Counted from the stretch's first letter, positions 16,872-31,322 are shown. The stretch: DNA of 32,349 bases from Caldifarciminota bacterium (GCA_015490555.1 WFXO01000019.1:1-32349), one strand, 5' to 3'. The notes: a model not told the origin generated them from the letters alone. Made by a program: numbers and translations.

Positions 16872-19285
16872 AGTTCCGGGATCTCGAGATCTTCCAGGAT
16901 ATGCCGGGCTTCCGGGGTCAGGACAATCCCCGTATCCGTCCACTGGAGATAGGATCGGATCTGCCAAATGCTCTGGAGGGGGGAGACATCCGGGAGAATG
17001 TCGCAGGCGAGGCGGACCAACGTCCCAGCAGAAATCCCCCCGGCGTGCTCTCTGCGTCGTCGTTCGATCCGTGTGACGGTATACTGGCCTGTCGCCGGGA
17101 TCGAGCCCAATTTCAAGGGAACCAGCACATTGAACCCCATCTCGAGGATCTCGAAGGGCACGGCCTGGGTCTGGCTCCCCCATGGGGTCTGGATCTGGAT
17201 ACGGACGCGCCGGACCCGCGTCGGCCGAAGGAAGCCCGCAATCCAGCGGCGGAAGATACGATCGTAAAGATCGAGTCCCGAGGCCTTGAGCGGGAACCGC
17301 CTGCTCAAAAGAGCCAAGTCCTGCCGATCAATCGGCCGGGTCGTGAGAATTCCCGCCTCTTCAGGAGACTCCGTGCGAAGATAGGCTTCTCCCCACACGG
17401 ACCGGATGTATCGATGGGCCATCTCCCGGAAAAACGGGCCCACGGGGGTGTTTTGCCACGGGGTCGTGATCAGCCCCTGCTGATACAATTGCTGGAGGTT
17501 CTGGAGTTGTTCCTTCAAGAGGGCCTCTGTGTGTGCCTGGATCAGGCTCGGGAGCGTGTGGGGAGGCGGTGGGTTGATCTCGACCTCCTCGATCTCCGTG
17601 GTGATTTGGATCTCGTGCCTCCGGTTCTCTGGATGCTCCTCTTCTTCGGGCAGGGGGAACTCAAAGAAGAGCCCATCGACCACCACCCGCACCCGAGGGC
17701 CGGCCTCTTTCGGCCTCTGGGCCTCAATCTCGCGGAGCAGTTCATAAAGGCGGGGGTCCGTCAAATGGAGCGGACTCTGTGTCGCAAGGGATTTTGCACG
17801 TCGTTCCGCTCGAATATGGAGATGGATCCGATCCATCAATCGCTGTGTCTGCTGGGGCTCCTCCAACGGCTCAAAATCCAGAGAGTAGAGATTGGTAAAC
17901 CGAAGGACCTTGATACGGCCTCCATAAGGGCGGGCGATCGCAGCAAGGAGGACCGCCTGACATAGGAACCCCTCATCCGTCATCACGGTGATCCGAGGAT
18001 ATCGTCGAAAGAGTCTCCGTAAACGGGGAAACCGTTCCGGATCGGGGACAATGGTAGAGCCCTGAATGTGGAAAACCGGAGGGAGTCGAAGGAGGGTCAG
18101 CGGTCCCAGATTGCCCACACCTTCGAAGACGGTGAAGCCGGCGGCACGCCGCTCCCAAAGGTGGGTAAACCCCAGGTCTCGTCCGGTGGGCCCATGGTCG
18201 GGCAGGACCAACAGGGTGTGGGTGTCCCGTAAAGGGGCAGGATCTGGGAGTTGACGGAGCACGTGGCCGAAGGGATGGAGGGCCCGATCGAGCAGGCGGG
18301 CCTCGCGCTCTGAGATCGCCAGCGCCAGGCAAGCCTTCACACGGGGGTGTTGGGCCTCTTGAACCGCTTGAAGGAATTGGGAGACATCCGCCACTTGAAG
18401 CGAGTGGTCTCGGAGAACCCCTGCATTCCGGAGCCGGCGCTGGATTGCCGGATCCAAAAGGGATTCGGTCAACGTTCGACGAATTCGCTGGATGACCTCG
18501 TCTGGGGGCTCCGGTAAGCGGACCAGGGCCTGGTACAGAGGCCGAAAGGACGCAGGCAAAAAGGGAAGTAGTTGATAGAGGATGGATGCCAACACTTCGG
18601 CGTCGGCCGGGATCTGTTCCGGCCGAAATCGGAGTCCTGGAAAAGTGAGGGTCCGACTCACCCGTTCCCTTTCCCCTCCGTCGGCTCCCAGGACCTGCGC
18701 GCCGGGGATAACCTGATAGGGGAACTTGGTCACCGCGTGGATCAGAAGTCCGCCATGCTCTTTGGCCTCTTCCAGAGCGGGAAGGGGAGGGAGCAGCCAG
18801 CCAATGAAACACCGGTAATTTCGAAAGTCCCAACGGGAGAGTTCCTCAGGTTGGGTGAGAACCCGAACCTCCCCGGCATCTGGCCGTCCCTGCAAGATCA
18901 AGGTTCGATCTGCTAAGAACTTCGAGGAAAGGACCCGATCTTGGTCCTGGGGGCGAACGCCTATGATCACGGGGCCCTTGTATCCCCCTGCCATCCAGAG
19001 GATAAAGTCCAATGGGCGATATTCGGGCAGGAGCGGGATCCGGATGGACTCTCCGTTGAGCACGGCCAGAGTCCACGGCTGCCAGGCCCGGGGTGGGGGC
19101 TCCCCTCGAATTTTCTCAAACCGGTCTAAGAGTCGGCGATAGGGCGCGGGCCAGGCCTTGGCGGCTTCGACCCGCTCCTCGTGGTCCTCACATTGCGGAC
19201 AGGGCATTCCAGCGAGAAACCGTGAGAGGCTTACGTCCCCTCCACACGCAAAACAGGCACGTTTCACCCTGATACGAGAGATCAT
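16868..19285 (-). CDS. Catalytically degenerate reverse gyrase homologue (helicase + topoisomerase IA architecture, active sites lost)
   Basis: SD CTCCGGAGGGCACG-ATG at 19285. N-terminal CFACGG...SRFLAGMPCPQC zinc ribbon. 'PPPPHTLPSLIQAH...LQNLQQLYQQGLITTPWQ' corresponds to 'PLPPYTTSSALSEIS...LFEKGFITYHRTDS'. 'TTRPIDRQDLALL...LDLYDRIFRRWIAGFLRPTRV' corresponds to 'IRPtrPID..EL...LYdLIFRRFiASQm'. 'GFNVLVPLKL' corresponds to 'GWNLFVPLTV'. Confidence 0.8.
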   Translation of the reverse strand: MISRIRVKRACFACGGDVSLSRFLAGMPCPQCEDHEERVEAAKAWPAPYRRLLDRFEKIRGEPPPRAWQPWTLAVLNGESIRIPLLPEYRPLDFILWMAGGYKGPVIIGVRPQDQDRVLSSKFLADRTLILQGRPDAGEVRVLTQPEELSRWDFRNYRCFIGWLLPPLPALEEAKEHGGLLIHAVTKFPYQVIPGAQVLGADGGERERVSRTLTFPGLRFRPEQIPADAEVLASILYQLLPFLPASFRPLYQALVRLPEPPDEVIQRIRRTLTESLLDPAIQRRLRNAGVLRDHSLQVADVSQFLQAVQEAQHPRVKACLALAISEREARLLDRALHPFGHVLRQLPDPAPLRDTHTLLVLPDHGPTGRDLGFTHLWERRAAGFTVFEGVGNLGPLTLLRLPPVFHIQGSTIVPDPERFPRLRRLFRRYPRITVMTDEGFLCQAVLLAAIARPYGGRIKVLRFTNLYSLDFEPLEEPQQTQRLMDRIHLHIRAERRAKSLATQSPLHLTDPRLYELLREIEAQRPKEAGPRVRVVVDGLFFEFPLPEEEEHPENRRHEIQITTEIEEVEINPPPPHTLPSLIQAHTEALLKEQLQNLQQLYQQGLITTPWQNTPVGPFFREMAHRYIRSVWGEAYLRTESPEEAGILTTRPIDRQDLALLSRRFPLKASGLDLYDRIFRRWIAGFLRPTRVRRVRIQIQTPWGSQTQAVPFEILEMGFNVLVPLKLGSIPATGQYTVTRIERRRREHAGGISAGTLVRLACDILPDVSPLQSIWQIRSYLQWTDTGIVLTPEARHILEDLEIPEL

Positions 19286-19310
19286 CGTGCCCTCCGGAGA
19301 GCAGGGGGGA

Positions 19311-20303
19311 TCATCCTTCCCTCTGCGTAGACTTGGACCACAAGGGCAACGTCTGGATCCGGATGCCCCAGTGCAAGAGGACGAGGGTTCCCATGACCGA
19401 AGGGACAACGATCCGGATCGCATGACTCAACAGCGCAAAGGAAAGGGCCAACTCCCGGGATAAGCCGAACGGTGTCAGACTGACGATGCAGGCATACTCA
19501 AAGACGCCGAGGTAGCCGGGTGCCGAGGGGAGCATGACGCTCAGATTGATGGCGACCATGGCCAGGAGGGTCACGGGCACAGGAGGAGAAACCCCTAAGG
19601 CCCAGAACGCGGCGTGGTAACTCCACCCCTCGAGTCCCCAGATCAACAATGTCAGGCCAGCCGTCCCCACAAGTTCACGAGGGGTCCTCAGGACCCGTAG
19701 CCCCCCGAAAAGTCCTTCGGCGATCCGAAGGAGCCAGAGCTGCCAACGTTGAGGCAGCCGTTGGATCAGCGCATCAAAGAGCCGCGACAAAGACGCGCGT
19801 CGCCAGTAAAGGAGGTAGTAGGCCGGGAAAATGCCGAAGAAGAGGACCGCACTCACAACGACCAGCGGACGAAGGACCCGGGGGAGGGGAACAAAAAGGA
19901 GTGCGACCACCGCAAAGCCCACGGTGGCCGCCCCATCAAAAAACCGTTCCAGTAGCACCGAGGAAAAGGCCGCACTCCGGGAAACCTCGGTTCGCTGTCC
20001 CAGAATCAATGCGCGTAAGACTTCTCCCAGGCGGGCGGGAAAGATGTTGTTGCCCAAGAACCCCAAAAGCAGGCTACCCAGAACCGGGCCATAGCGGAGC
20101 CGGGCAACAGGGCGGAGCATCCACTGCCACCGCAACCCCCGCAGGAAATAACTCACAAAATGGAGACTCGCTGCCAGGAGAAAGAGTCCGAGATGGGTCC
20201 GGGGGAGCAGATCGCGTAAGACCCCGAGATCGATTCCCCGGAAACTCAACACAAGGGCCACCACACTGACGGCCACACCGACCGCCGTGCGAACCCAAAC
20301 CAC
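19311..20303 (-). CDS. Lysylphosphatidylglycerol synthase transmembrane / UPF0104 family protein
   Basis: 'FRGLRWQWMLRPVARLRYGPVLGSLLLGFLGNNIFPARLGEVLRALILGQRT...SAAFSSVLLERFFD' is characteristic. Confidence 0.9.
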   Translation of the reverse strand: MVWVRTAVGVAVSVVALVLSFRGIDLGVLRDLLPRTHLGLFLLAASLHFVSYFLRGLRWQWMLRPVARLRYGPVLGSLLLGFLGNNIFPARLGEVLRALILGQRTEVSRSAAFSSVLLERFFDGAATVGFAVVALLFVPLPRVLRPLVVVSAVLFFGIFPAYYLLYWRRASLSRLFDALIQRLPQRWQLWLLRIAEGLFGGLRVLRTPRELVGTAGLTLLIWGLEGWSYHAAFWALGVSPPVPVTLLAMVAINLSVMLPSAPGYLGVFEYACIVSLTPFGLSRELALSFALLSHAIRIVVPSVMGTLVLLHWGIRIQTLPLWSKSTQREG

Positions 20304-20363
20304 GTTACCTCCTTGGGGTTTTCAGACAGAGATGAAGCAATGGATTCCGGCTGGACATGGTGG

Positions 20364-24315
<3,952 letters not shown>

Positions 24316-24324
24316 CTTGGGCGA

Positions 24325-24353
24325 ATTTTACAGGATTCTCCTGGAAAAGTCAA
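24325..24353 (-). promoter_or_regulatory. Promoter of the recF operon
   Basis: Minus strand TTGACT (24348-24353)-N17-TAAAAT (24325-24330); expected TSS within a few nt of the recF ATG at 24315. Confidence 0.7.
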
Positions 24354-24519
24354 TGAATTTTGCACCCCAACCCCATAAACTCCGCATTTGTTAAACTGGG
24401 GAATTGTTCAAGAAAAAATCACTACTTGGTTTGTAGCATATTGTGTCCATGTATTTTCCTGGCTCCCAGCGAGTTATTTGTGTAGGAATTTTATCTTGCC
24501 AAAAAGTTTTTGTGGGTTC

Positions 24520-24549
24520 TTGACAGGGGGGGCATCGAGGGCATAAGGT
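24520..24549 (+). promoter_or_regulatory. Putative promoter for the 24568 barrel gene
   Basis: TTGACA at 24520-24525 with a weak -10 (TAAGGT/ATAAGG) 17-18 nt downstream. Confidence 0.4.
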
Positions 24550-24567
24550 AGCAATGGAAGGTGGCGC

Positions 24568-25326
24568 ATGGGGATTGCTTGGGTACTAATCGCAGGGCTG
24601 TTGGGTCTCTTTGAAGACCTCTACTTAGAGCCGGAGGTGTTGGCAGGCCATCTGCTGACCTTGGAGGGCTCCCCGAATGCCGTCTTCTATCAGCCGGCTC
24701 TGCTGGGGAGTGCAACCACATTGGCTGTCATGGGGAGTCAGCCTTTCGGGATGGCAGGGGTGACCTACGCACGTCTGGCACTCTCGAGTCATCGGTGGGG
24801 GTGGGGAGTCACCACGCTCCGGGCCGATGCTTACCAAGAAGTCTCCCTTCATGGGGGACGGGCTTTTCAGTGGTCGAAAGGCCGTTTTGGGGTCGCGCTG
24901 TGGGGGCTCCAACTTCGGGCGGGATTGGAGGACCGAAGAGTTCTGGGATGGGATGTGGGATCGGCCACCACTCTCCGGGGGTTCCACCTGGCTCTCCGGC
25001 TCCGGGCTGGTCTCTGGCCAGGCTGGTTCTGGCGATCGTTTCCCTTACGCCTAGCCCTTTCCTCCAAAATCGGCATCAATCCTACCGTCGCCCTGGATGT
25101 AGAATTCGAGGAAGGCTATGAACCGGAATGGCGACTCTCCGCACTCTATACAATGACCCCGCTTTTGACCGTGGGGACAGGTCTCAGTCTGTCCCCACCC
25201 CAATGGACCCTCCTGATGGCGCTATCCCTTTCCCCGGAAATCCTCTATGCGGTGAGGGTCCACCCATACCTTGGGCTAACCCATGCCCTCGAGATCCGTT
25301 GGTCACCGTTCGGACGGGTTCGATGA
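24568..25326 (+). CDS. Outer-membrane beta-barrel protein, PorV/PorQ-like
   Basis: Signal-like N-terminus; 'GSPNAVFYQPALLG' resembles 'A.f.NPA.l'; alternating amphipathic strands throughout. Confidence 0.55.
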   Translation: MGIAWVLIAGLLGLFEDLYLEPEVLAGHLLTLEGSPNAVFYQPALLGSATTLAVMGSQPFGMAGVTYARLALSSHRWGWGVTTLRADAYQEVSLHGGRAFQWSKGRFGVALWGLQLRAGLEDRRVLGWDVGSATTLRGFHLALRLRAGLWPGWFWRSFPLRLALSSKIGINPTVALDVEFEEGYEPEWRLSALYTMTPLLTVGTGLSLSPPQWTLLMALSLSPEILYAVRVHPYLGLTHALEIRWSPFGRVR

Positions 25327-28300
25327 ACCGCCGGGTTTCCCCAACGCCTGTTGGAGGGCTCGGACCAGATCCTGCAGCGTGAACGGCTTGGGGATAAACC
25401 CCACGATCCCCTCTTCCGGTACCTCTTGCGGACTCTCAACGGAATAGCCACTGAGGAGAATGCCCCGGAGATCCTTTTTCAACTTCCGGAGTTTGCGAAA
25501 CAACTCCACCCCGCTCATCTTGGGCATGGTATAGTCTGAGAAAACCACCTGGATCCGATCCGCGGCCTCTTGGAAGACCTTAAGGGCCTTTTCGGGATCA
25601 TTGACCGCCAACACCCGGAGGCCTAAGGACTCCAGCATCAATTTGCCGACATCTAAAACCGCAGGTTCGTCGTCTACAAAGAGCACCCAGGCTCCTTCGG
25701 GCTCAAACGAAATCTCTTCAGAAATCGGCTCTTCTGGCTTCTCCTCCGAAGGGACGGGCCCTTCATACCAGGGCAAATAGATCCGGAAGGTGGTTCCCTT
25801 CCCCACCTCACTCTCAACGTCAATATATCCCTTGTGTTGGCGGACAATTCCATAGACCTGTGAAAGGCCCAGACCGGTCCCTTTACCAAAGGGTTTGGTT
25901 GAGAAGAAGGGCTCAAAAATGCGTCTTCGAACTTCGGGTGGGATCCCTTTGCCGGTATCCGTGACCTCCAGAACAACCCACTTCCCTGGCCGCATCCCGG
26001 GATACCGGGGGGTCGCGTCCGGAGCGACCTCTATGGGGTAGAGCCGGAAGGTCAGGGCCCCGCCGGTCGGCATGGCGTCACGGGCGTTGATGGCCAAATT
26101 GGTGATCATCCGCTGGAGTGCAGCGGGGCTTCCTAAGACAGGATAAGGCCCAGAACCTAACTCGGTCCGAATTTCGATACTTTCTGGTAAAATCCGATTC
26201 AACAGGGCCAGTGTGTCTAAAAGTTGAGCCTTCAGATCTAAGGGTCGGGTTTCTGCGGTGGTCTTCCGGCTGAAGTCCAAGAGTCTGCGGACCAATTCTG
26301 CGGCGCGGCCGCTTTGTTCAACAATCACATCGGCGGCCTCTTCCACGGAGGAGGGAATCTCGGGATCGCGACGGATCATTTCGGCGTATCCCACGATCGC
26401 CTGAAGGATATTATTGAAGTCATGGGCGATCCCGGCCGCCAACTGGCCCACCGCGGCCAGTCGATCCTGTTCTTGGATCCGTCGTTGGAGCTCCCGGGCC
26501 TCTGTGACGTCCCGCAGCACCAGAATCCAGCCCTGCTTTTTCTCTTCCAGGTTCACGCGCTTGACCGCAATCTCAAAAATCTTTCTCTCCGGTTCGCGAA
26601 TTTGGATCTCCTGCCAGCGTCCCTCCATGTGCGGGCGCAGTAACTCCTGGATGGGGATTTCCCCGACACGCAGGAGCCGCCCATCGGTATGGATCTCACC
26701 AATCTGTTGGATGATTTCGCGGCCGAGGGCATTGCCCAAAAGGACGCGATGCTCGGCATCCAGGAGAACCATCCCCTCTGGCATCTGTTCCAAAACTTGT
26801 TCTAAGCGCTCTCTGCCTGTGCGTTCCAATGCCAACAAACGTTCGGTGGTCCTCGCGATCAACCAAGCAAGGGTATAAAGAGTACGGGCAACATCCTCCG
26901 GGATCTCCCGGGGTTCTTCTAATGCAAGTACCAAGGCCCCGGTCGTTCCTTCATCGCCGGTCAGAGGAACGGAAAAGATGGTCTGTAAAGTTTTCACGGC
27001 AGGCTTTGTGGCGTCGTAGTCCGGGGCTTCTTCGAGAGTGATGGGAATCTCCGCAGGCTTGCGGCCCTCGGGGAGAAACAGAGACCCATAAGAACGAAGT
27101 ACATAAGCCTTTAAGTCATCTATCTGCTGTTGGGAAACCACGCGGCGAATGTATGCGGAGCCGCGGATTGCTCCATCCGTTGGCAAGAACAGCATAAAGA
27201 TGTCGTAGGGGACCAAATGACGGACATTTTCCGCAAGCACACGGGTGAGTTCTTCCAGCGTTAAAACCCGGCTGAGTTCCTGGGCGACATGGAAGAGGAC
27301 CTGCAGTTCCTGGGTCCGGCGTTTGACCTGAACTTCGAGATCCTGAGCGAGGGTCTCTAAGCGGTGAGCATAAGCATGAATTTCCTCATTGAGCACAGCC
27401 TGTGCTGCGAGTTCGGCCACGTGGCGGACAAAATCGATTTCATCTTCCTCCCACCCTCTCGGACCCTCTCGCTGCCCTACACTGAGAACACCCCAGACCT
27501 TCCCACGAACGCGGATCGGGATCTCCAAAACCGCTTGAATTCCCGCCTGCTTCCACTGAGCCTCGTAGAAGTCTTTTAAGTCGGCGATTTGGTCCACTGA
27601 GGAGGCAACGATCCCCAAACCCCGCAGAATCCGTTGCTGATACTCCGGAAATTCCGCCAGAGATCGGGTCTCTGGAACTTCTATGTTGTCTCCTCGAGTA
27701 ACGTAAGTCAAACGATGCAACACCTTTTTACGTGCATCGTACTCCCAGAAACTGACGATATCTGCTTCTAAGACATCGAGAATCTGTTGGGCCAAGGTTT
27801 GAAAGCCACGGCGGACCTTGCCCTCTGTGAGGTCAGGATGTTTCATCATCTCCAGAAGGGCCTCTTGCTGCTTCCGGATGCGTTGAAGGCGACTTTCCTG
27901 GGCCTGTTCGGCCAGGACTTTCTGCGTGACGTCCCGACCGGTGGAGACAAAATGCGTGATTCGACCTTGGCGATCTTTCACGGGAATAATCTTCTGATCC
28001 TCGTAAAACAGGGTGCCGTCCTTTTTACGATTGACAAACAACGCATGGAAGGGCCTGCCTCCCAGGATGGTGTCCCAGAGTTCACGGTAAAACTCCGGAG
28101 GATGTTCCCCGGACTTCAGGATGCTAGGAGTCTTCCCCAGAACCTCCTCTCGGGAATACCCGGTGACCTCCTCAAATTCTTGATTCACATAAGTGATTCG
28201 CCCCTCTGGAGTAGTGATCACAATGATATCCCCCGATTGTTCTAACGCCAAAGAGAGTGTTTGGATCCTTTCCTGGGAACGTGCTCGATGGATGGCCAGG

Positions 28301-30273
28301 GCGACATGCTCAGCGAAGGACCACGCGCTCCTCAACTCCTCCTCTGTCCACTCACGGGGGGTGGTGTAATACAGAACAAATTTACCGATGAGTTGTCCTT
28401 CAAAAGCCAAGGGGAGGAAGATTAAAGAGCGGATACCTTCCTTTTGGAGGGCTGGCAAAAAGGGTTTCAAAGACTCCTCTTTGAGGACATCCGAGATGAC
28501 AAGGGGCTGGTAGTCTGAAGTGGTTTCAGCCCATGGACTATGCCCTTCGGTAATCTTCCGATAGGCCTCCGAGAGGCCATGCCAGGCTTTCCAGCGCATG
28601 ACACCGGTGTCATCCACGACCAGAATGCCCGCATAATCACACCCGAAGATTCGCATGGCCCCGCGAAGGGCGAGTTGGAACACCTCGGAAAGCGAGACTC
28701 CTCGGACCAAAGCATGGGAGATCGCATAGAGGGTTTCCAGCCGTTCCCATTGAATCCGGGCCTCCTCCTCCGCACGTTTCTGTGCGGTAATGTCCCGGAT
28801 CATCCCCTCATAATAGGCAATTTGTCCTTGCTCGTTGAAAATGGCACGGACCGATTCGCTCACCCAGATCACCTGACCGTCATACCGTTTGAGGCGGAGT
28901 TCGATGTCTTGGACAACTCCTTTTTCCTCCACCTCACGCCGCCAGCGTTCACGATCCTCGGGAGAAAGATAGTGATTCTGGACAGGCGTTTTGAGTAGAG
29001 TTTCCTTATCCGGATACCCCAGCATTTCTACGAGCGCCGGGTTGGCTTCCAAGAGTCGACCGTCGGGGGTGGAGCGGAAGATCCCTACGGGCACGTGATC
29101 AAATAGGTCTTGATATCGTTGACGGGCTTGCTGGATTTCTTGGATTCGTTGTTCTCGCTCGAGGATCCACGCAATCTGCTGACTGTAAATTTCTGCCAAT
29201 TCGATCTCCTCTTTGCGGAAGGTGCGAGGCTTATTTCTATATAGCGTCAGCGCTCCCAAGATTCCTTGCTGCCAAATGACGGGAGCAACCAGAAGAGTCC
29301 GAATTCCTTCTTGTTTGACCGCTTCGTGAAATTCGGGAAGATGTTGAGTGATGGGATCATATAAAAGGTCTCGGATGAGGACCACCCGTCGCTCCCTGAG
29401 GGCCCGGCTGCCCGGCACCCGGTCCTGATATTTCAGAAGTACCCGGATATACGCATCAGAAAGTCCAATGGTTTGACTTGCCGCAAGGGTCCCCTGACGG
29501 GGATTAAAGAGGTAAATCGCTCCCCGATCCGCATCTAAGATCTCCATGGCGCGCTGCAGGACTTGACGGAGCAACGAAGAGAAATCCTCTGTCTTCGACA
29601 CATTCTGAATAGCCCATAGGACGGCTTCGCGTTGGATGAGGGCCCGGTGCAAGTGGCGAAGCAAAAAGAGGCCCGTGAGTCCGATGCCAAAAAGCGCCCA
29701 TAAAAGCCAGTTCACCGTGAGCAGTCGATCATGGTAGCGCCGTGCCAGATTCCGGACCCTTTCCTCCTCTGCTGAAATGGTTCGGTCCAGGGACAGCAGT
29801 GGAAGGTTGACGTCATTGAGTGCAGAGAGGAGTCGCTGAAGGGTCTGTGAATTCCTGGGCGGGGTTGGTGGTAACTTTGAGATCGCCTCCTTAAACTTCC
29901 ACCAGGCTCGCGCCAACTCCGTCTCTGAACGGATGGCTTCTGAAGACCGGTATCGAGCCTCAGTGAGTCCTCTAAATTCCTTTTCAAAACGAACCAAATG
30001 GGTAGGAATCCGAGCATATGCCAGGGAATCCGCAAAACCAATTCCCTGCACGAGGTCCTGTACCAGGGCATCATGAAGAATGGTCAATTGAAGAACATGA
30101 TCGTATTGCTTGGCCAGGTCCTCAACCTGTAAATTCACTCGTTGCTCTTGATAAATCAACCAACTTCCTATAATCCCTAATGGCACAATCACCGCCAGTA
30201 AAATTCCTAAGCCCCAGGTGGTAAGGGCTCGGATGGGCCTTCTGGGGAGAATTTCCTGCAGGCGGGGGGTCAT
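25303..30273 (-). CDS. Hybrid multi-sensor histidine kinase (TM region, several GAF/PAS, HisKA, HATPase_c, receiver)
   Basis: '[24 protein letters not shown]' (H-box), '[14 protein letters not shown]' (N-box), '[39 protein letters not shown]' (G-boxes), '[18 protein letters not shown]...[13 protein letters not shown]' (receiver). Confidence 0.95.
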   Translation of the reverse strand: MTPRLQEILPRRPIRALTTWGLGILLAVIVPLGIIGSWLIYQEQRVNLQVEDLAKQYDHVLQLTILHDALVQDLVQGIGFADSLAYARIPTHLVRFEKEFRGLTEARYRSSEAIRSETELARAWWKFKEAISKLPPTPPRNSQTLQRLLSALNDVNLPLLSLDRTISAEEERVRNLARRYHDRLLTVNWLLWALFGIGLTGLFLLRHLHRALIQREAVLWAIQNVSKTEDFSSLLRQVLQRAMEILDADRGAIYLFNPRQGTLAASQTIGLSDAYIRVLLKYQDRVPGSRALRERRVVLIRDLLYDPITQHLPEFHEAVKQEGIRTLLVAPVIWQQGILGALTLYRNKPRTFRKEEIELAEIYSQQIAWILEREQRIQEIQQARQRYQDLFDHVPVGIFRSTPDGRLLEANPALVEMLGYPDKETLLKTPVQNHYLSPEDRERWRREVEEKGVVQDIELRLKRYDGQVIWVSESVRAIFNEQGQIAYYEGMIRDITAQKRAEEEARIQWERLETLYAISHALVRGVSLSEVFQLALRGAMRIFGCDYAGILVVDDTGVMRWKAWHGLSEAYRKITEGHSPWAETTSDYQPLVISDVLKEESLKPFLPALQKEGIRSLIFLPLAFEGQLIGKFVLYYTTPREWTEEELRSAWSFAEHVALAIHRARSQERIQTLSLALEQSGDIIVITTPEGRITYVNQEFEEVTGYSREEVLGKTPSILKSGEHPPEFYRELWDTILGGRPFHALFVNRKKDGTLFYEDQKIIPVKDRQGRITHFVSTGRDVTQKVLAEQAQESRLQRIRKQQEALLEMMKHPDLTEGKVRRGFQTLAQQILDVLEADIVSFWEYDARKKVLHRLTYVTRGDNIEVPETRSLAEFPEYQQRILRGLGIVASSVDQIADLKDFYEAQWKQAGIQAVLEIPIRVRGKVWGVLSVGQREGPRGWEEDEIDFVRHVAELAAQAVLNEEIHAYAHRLETLAQDLEVQVKRRTQELQVLFHVAQELSRVLTLEELTRVLAENVRHLVPYDIFMLFLPTDGAIRGSAYIRRVVSQQQIDDLKAYVLRSYGSLFLPEGRKPAEIPITLEEAPDYDATKPAVKTLQTIFSVPLTGDEGTTGALVLALEEPREIPEDVARTLYTLAWLIARTTERLLALERTGRERLEQVLEQMPEGMVLLDAEHRVLLGNALGREIIQQIGEIHTDGRLLRVGEIPIQELLRPHMEGRWQEIQIREPERKIFEIAVKRVNLEEKKQGWILVLRDVTEARELQRRIQEQDRLAAVGQLAAGIAHDFNNILQAIVGYAEMIRRDPEIPSSVEEAADVIVEQSGRAAELVRRLLDFSRKTTAETRPLDLKAQLLDTLALLNRILPESIEIRTELGSGPYPVLGSPAALQRMITNLAINARDAMPTGGALTFRLYPIEVAPDATPRYPGMRPGKWVVLEVTDTGKGIPPEVRRRIFEPFFSTKPFGKGTGLGLSQVYGIVRQHKGYIDVESEVGKGTTFRIYLPWYEGPVPSEEKPEEPISEEISFEPEGAWVLFVDDEPAVLDVGKLMLESLGLRVLAVNDPEKALKVFQEAADRIQVVFSDYTMPKMSGVELFRKLRKLKKDLRGILLSGYSVESPQEVPEEGIVGFIPKPFTLQDLVRALQQALGKPGGSSNPSER

Positions 30274-30415
30274 GATTTAAAAGATATCCAGAGTCCCAAC
30301 ATGGAAACCTTTAGATTGAGCGTGTTCCTGCAGAAAAACTCATTGTACAACCGTGTCCCTTTATAACCCATTTCTATCCTTCCGGACCATCTTATCTCTT
30401 TTTTCCCAAGGCCAC

Positions 30416-30444
30416 ATTGTAGCAGAGGTGGACCGTGCTGTCAA
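30416..30444 (-). promoter_or_regulatory. Sigma70-type promoter for the hybrid kinase
   Basis: Minus strand TTGACA (30439-30444)-N17-TACAAT (30416-30421). Confidence 0.7.
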
Positions 30445-30509
30445 CCCCATCAGACACTCGAGGATATACAGTTGCAGGGACTGAGGGTGTGCCATAACAT
30501 TGGGGGGCT

Positions 30510-31322
30510 ATGAACTTCCGGAAAATCCCTGGATTTTTGCTCTTTGTCGCGGTGGCGGCCTGTGCGCCCCGCCAGACGACCATTCCAAATACACCCGAGG
30601 CCTTGTTTCAACAGGCACAGGAACTCTATCAGAAGGGAGAGTATTCCCGTGCAGCCCAACTGTTTCAACAATTCATTTTCCGGTATCCAACCTCCGGCCT
30701 TGCAGACGATGCACAGTTCTACTTGGCAGAATCCTATTTTCGGCAAAAAGACTACGACCAGGCCATCATTGAATACCGGTTCTTGATCGACAATTTTCCG
30801 TCTATGAACTACGTTCCGAAGGCAGAACTCCGGATTGCCGAAGCCTATCTCAGAAAAAGTCCACCTCCCGAACTGGATCAGACGGATACGGAACAGGCGA
30901 TCCGGCTTTTTCGGCGATTCTTGGCGCGTTACCCGGATTCCCCTCTGGCAGACACTGCACGCCTCCTTCTGGCCCAAGCAAAAGAAAAATTGGCCCAGAA
31001 AATGCTGATTGCTGCCGTGACTTATCGGAATCTCAAGATGTACGATGCAGAGAAATTCTATCTGGACTTGCTCTTACGAGAATATCCGGAGAGTCAGGCC
31101 GCCTGGCAAGCAAAATATTACTTGGCCGAATACTACTTGGTTCAAAACCAGCCCGACAAGGCAACCCCGTTGATTTATGAAATCATCGAGGACTCTAACG
31201 CTTCCCCTTCGCTGATCCGGAAGGCCAAGATTTTGGGGCTCAAGTATCGAATTTGGCCCTTTAAAAAATTGGAGACGTTAGAAAAGGCCTCTTCCACGAC
31301 CGTAGAGGACCATTCGCCGTAA
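30510..31322 (+). CDS. bamD: Outer membrane assembly lipoprotein BamD-like (TPR)
   Basis: Lipobox 'LFVAVAAC'; 'LFQQAQELYQKGEYSRAAQLFQQFIFRYPTSGLADDAQFYLAESYFRQKDYDQAIIEYRFLIDNFP' is typical of YfiO/BamD. Confidence 0.88.
   Translation: MNFRKIPGFLLFVAVAACAPRQTTIPNTPEALFQQAQELYQKGEYSRAAQLFQQFIFRYPTSGLADDAQFYLAESYFRQKDYDQAIIEYRFLIDNFPSMNYVPKAELRIAEAYLRKSPPPELDQTDTEQAIRLFRRFLARYPDSPLADTARLLLAQAKEKLAQKMLIAAVTYRNLKMYDAEKFYLDLLLREYPESQAAWQAKYYLAEYYLVQNQPDKATPLIYEIIEDSNASPSLIRKAKILGLKYRIWPFKKLETLEKASSTTVEDHSP

Noticed and set aside
16901-17965. 354-aa plus-strand ORF opposite the reverse-gyrase-like gene
   Set aside because: Antisense open frame typical of GC-rich coding DNA; low-complexity Arg/Pro/Gly-rich, no domain, no SD.
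24360-24520. oriC-like region near recF/gyrB
   Set aside because: AT-richer intergenic, but I see no cluster of DnaA boxes and no dnaA/dnaN nearby.
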